Notes under the pieces: generated by a model
The model's database searches: none
Told to the model about the DNA's origin: nothing
Seen by the model: the letters and a program-made list of their open reading frames with translations, nothing else
Shown here: positions 61,915-64,000 of the stretch, one piece after another
How positions within the stretch are numbered: the stretch's first letter is position 1
Layout: the number at the start of each line of letters is the position of its first letter
Translations under genes and position numbers: made by a program
Source: Paralvinella palmiformis
Lineage: Eukaryota; Annelida; Polychaeta; Terebellida; Alvinellidae
Length of the DNA stretch: 64,000 nucleotides
Assembly: GCA_025642065.1 (NCBI GenBank)
Contig: JAODUP010001186.1
Location: 216,001 to 280,000, forward strand
Direction: 5' to 3'

Positions 61915-63255
61915 TTAATTCTAAGTTTTGTTTGATGACAGATAAATAGGAAGAAGATGAGCTACGACAAGACGTTACGCTAGAGAGAGGCAGAGATGAA
62001 TAAATAATTGGAAATATGTACAGGCACGAAGCCAAGGAGGAAGTCAGACAGACAGACAGATAGACAGGTGAGAGCAGGCAAATAAGTAGGAAGGTAGGAT
62101 GGCAGTTATGAAGAAAATTAGACAAAACAGAGATTCAGAAAGACAGATTAGCTGATTAACCTTCCTCCTCTCTCTCACTCATTCACTCACTCATACATAC
62201 ACACATACGCATACACAAACATACATATAAACACACACAAACACTCACACATAATAATGCAGCTAATTCATAAGGAATAACGTGCATGTTCCTTTTAAAT
62301 CCCTTCCCACTCAAATATTAGATATCCATGACAACTGCTTATCAGACAGAAAACATATGATCCAGAAGGCATCACGTGATGAATCGTTTTAATTTGTTGC
62401 TGGCCAACGGCGCATTATGAACTCCAAAGAATGTCGATGGTGCATTTAACAAATATCGAATTTTATGAAATAAAATGTTCCGGGGAGTTAAATTGGTTCC
62501 TTTCCCGAAGGGTGTGGTGGCGGGTGATGGTGGCGTTATTACGCTGGTGTTGGGGGGAGGGATGGAACAGTCGTTTCTAAGCTATTCCTGGCATTTCCAC
62601 AATCCACGCGTTGATTGCATCTTCTGAAATGAATAGTGGCCGAGCGGGAAAACTCTAAAACCAGCTTCTGGATCTAAAACATAATCCACACGTCTATCCC
62701 GGTTAATTAGACGAGACCCGGATGAGTAGAAACGCGCCTAAGAAGCTCTCAAAACGTGGTGGGAGGATGGAGGAAGGAGGAGGCGATGATCCGAGAATGT
62801 GATTGATTTGCTTTGAGTGATATTAGCAGGACATCAATAGCAAATCCAGAACGTGGCCATGTTAAAGAATGTCTGTCTTCCGCATAACAGAAGCCGCTGG
62901 TCAGAACATAAACTCGCCGAGGTATTCGAATATAAATCAACCTTCAGTTGATGGTTTCAGTTTACAGCCATAAATCATTATGGAAGTTAGTTCGTCTTCT
63001 AATATTACTGATATATCGACAATCGTTCCTCGGTTAAATCGAAAAACCACGCATTGTTAATAGAAATATCGACTTTCAGTATGAAAATCTGCAGTTGATT
63101 TCACGACCTTATATCTATGACTGCTAACTGATGTAATATTCAGCTATCAGTTATGACATTTGATATCACATGATCTATTCATCTCATGCTACAATATTAT
63201 CATGATCTCTTTGTTGGTGTTTTTATGAGGTTTATCGCCAATCTTCACTCTGCCT
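61915..63255. other. Intergenic DNA
   Basis: About 1.3 kb with no recognised gene. Short CA/CT-rich tracts near 62160-62250. Confidence 0.45.
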
Positions 63256-63267
63256 GAGTGTTGTATG

Positions 63268-63322
<55 letters not shown>
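63268..63322. repeat. (TA)n(GA)n microsatellite
   Basis: About 12 TA units followed by about 14 GA units. Confidence 0.95.
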
Positions 63323-63324
<2 letters not shown>

Positions 63325-63706
63325 CTTATTTTTCACGGAAATGATTACCTACCTCATAAATATATCATCATCCTCGTCCTATAATCCACTACAAGTATAC
63401 GCTCTATAAGCCTATTGTTATGATACAAATATGCCTGCACTGTATGCTCATACATCGTAAGAGCGAGTCTGTTTGATGTACACGGCTCCCCTAGTTCACG
63501 CGAGCGTCTTCAGTAGACGCGGTTGTATGGTTGTACACGGCCATCAGCTGTACACCATTGTTTATTGTAGGCAGTTGTCGATTGTACGAGATTAAGGGTA
63601 TTTTCGTTGGATGTCGACCGTCCCTTCATGTGACCGACCATTTACAATCCTTAACCAACCGACATCGATTTCGGCCAGCCATCACCACCCCTCCCCCGAA
63701 CTCCGG

Positions 63707-63714
63707 TATATTAA
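63707..63714 (+). promoter_or_regulatory. TATA-like box upstream of the right-edge frame
   Basis: TATATTAA in a GC-richer context (CTCCGGTATATTAAGCAG), 169 bases before the ATG at 63883. TCAG at about 63718 could serve as an initiator, though slightly close to the box. Confidence 0.4.
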
Positions 63715-63882
63715 GCAGTCAGCGGACGCCATCTGCCGAACGTTTGCTTTACCGACGACCACATCGCCACGAGCTGGGTACAACACGATAACTAGTAGCC
63801 CAGCTAACCCGTCCAGAGGACAACCACGCCGAGCCACCGCAACACCCAATACACCAATCTACGGGGTGTCAATCATTCCGAA

Positions 63883-64000
63883 ATGCGGTCATTTCCTAAC
63901 GGTCTCCCCGGCGGCGTACGACCAGCGTCTTGTCAGTCGGTGGGCTACTGGAGAATCGTCATGGCTTCTTCCTCATTCACGACTTTGTCATTCTTTCGCT
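63883..64000 (+). CDS. Putative first exon of a gene cut by the window end
   Basis: From ATG at 63883 the frame is open to the last base: 39 codons, opening MRSFPNGLPGGVRPASCQSV with a second in-frame Met at 63961 (MASSSFTTLSFFR). The frame was closed by a stop at 63805, so this ATG is the first available. The hydrophobic stretch around the second Met could start a signal peptide, but the window ends before that can be judged. The local sequence is GC-richer than the intergenic DNA. No family recognised; the frame could also be chance. Confidence 0.4.
   Translation, partial: MRSFPNGLPGGVRPASCQSVGYWRIVMASSSFTTLSFFR

Overview
The window looks like non-coding DNA from a large animal genome, most probably a marine invertebrate and plausibly a mollusc such as a cephalopod. 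It is AT-rich, packed with (CA)n, (TA)n, (GA)n and (AAT)n microsatellites, and holds decayed LINEs, tRNA-derived SINEs, a Gypsy LTR element and DNA-transposon relics. Nothing resembles bacterial or plasmid organisation. The taxon is an inference from the repeat types and cannot be fixed from this window alone.

Region by region: 1-7775 is a dead copy of a large uncharacterised multi-copy invertebrate gene (N-terminal region, PIN/FEN1-like region, cysteine-rich CXC-like tail). It is split by a degenerate Gypsy retrotransposon (2893-7477) with 141-bp LTRs and a 5-bp target duplication. 7.8-16 kb is intergenic DNA with microsatellites and duplicated blocks. 16.2-17.8 kb is a CR1-like LINE on the minus strand, followed by another dispersed repeat, a SINE and a damaged THAP-domain sequence (19.5 kb). 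20-25 kb holds a few exon-like islands (an Ig-like pseudo-exon and a possible 24-nt microexon). 24.9-45.1 kb is a nest of LINE fragments, a palindromic repeat and blocks repeated several times in the window. 45.1-47 kb holds a hAT-like and a Tigger/pogo-like transposase relic. 47-54 kb is mostly microsatellites and LINE 3' ends.

The best protein-coding gene is at 54570-55964 on the minus strand: an uninterrupted 464-codon frame in a GC-richer island, with a coiled coil resembling the inhibitory synaptic factor INSYN1. 56.0-58.3 kb is its CpG-richer upstream region. 58.3-63.5 kb is intergenic. At the right edge (63883 onward) a TATA-like box and an open frame suggest the first exon of a second gene running out of the window.

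There is no operon-like cooperation between genes. The main story is nested transposition, block duplication, and LINE/SINE 3' tails that seem to seed long CA and TA arrays. I found no convincing undescribed functional system. The most unusual coding sequence is the uncharacterised PIN/CXC family, present here only as a pseudogene.
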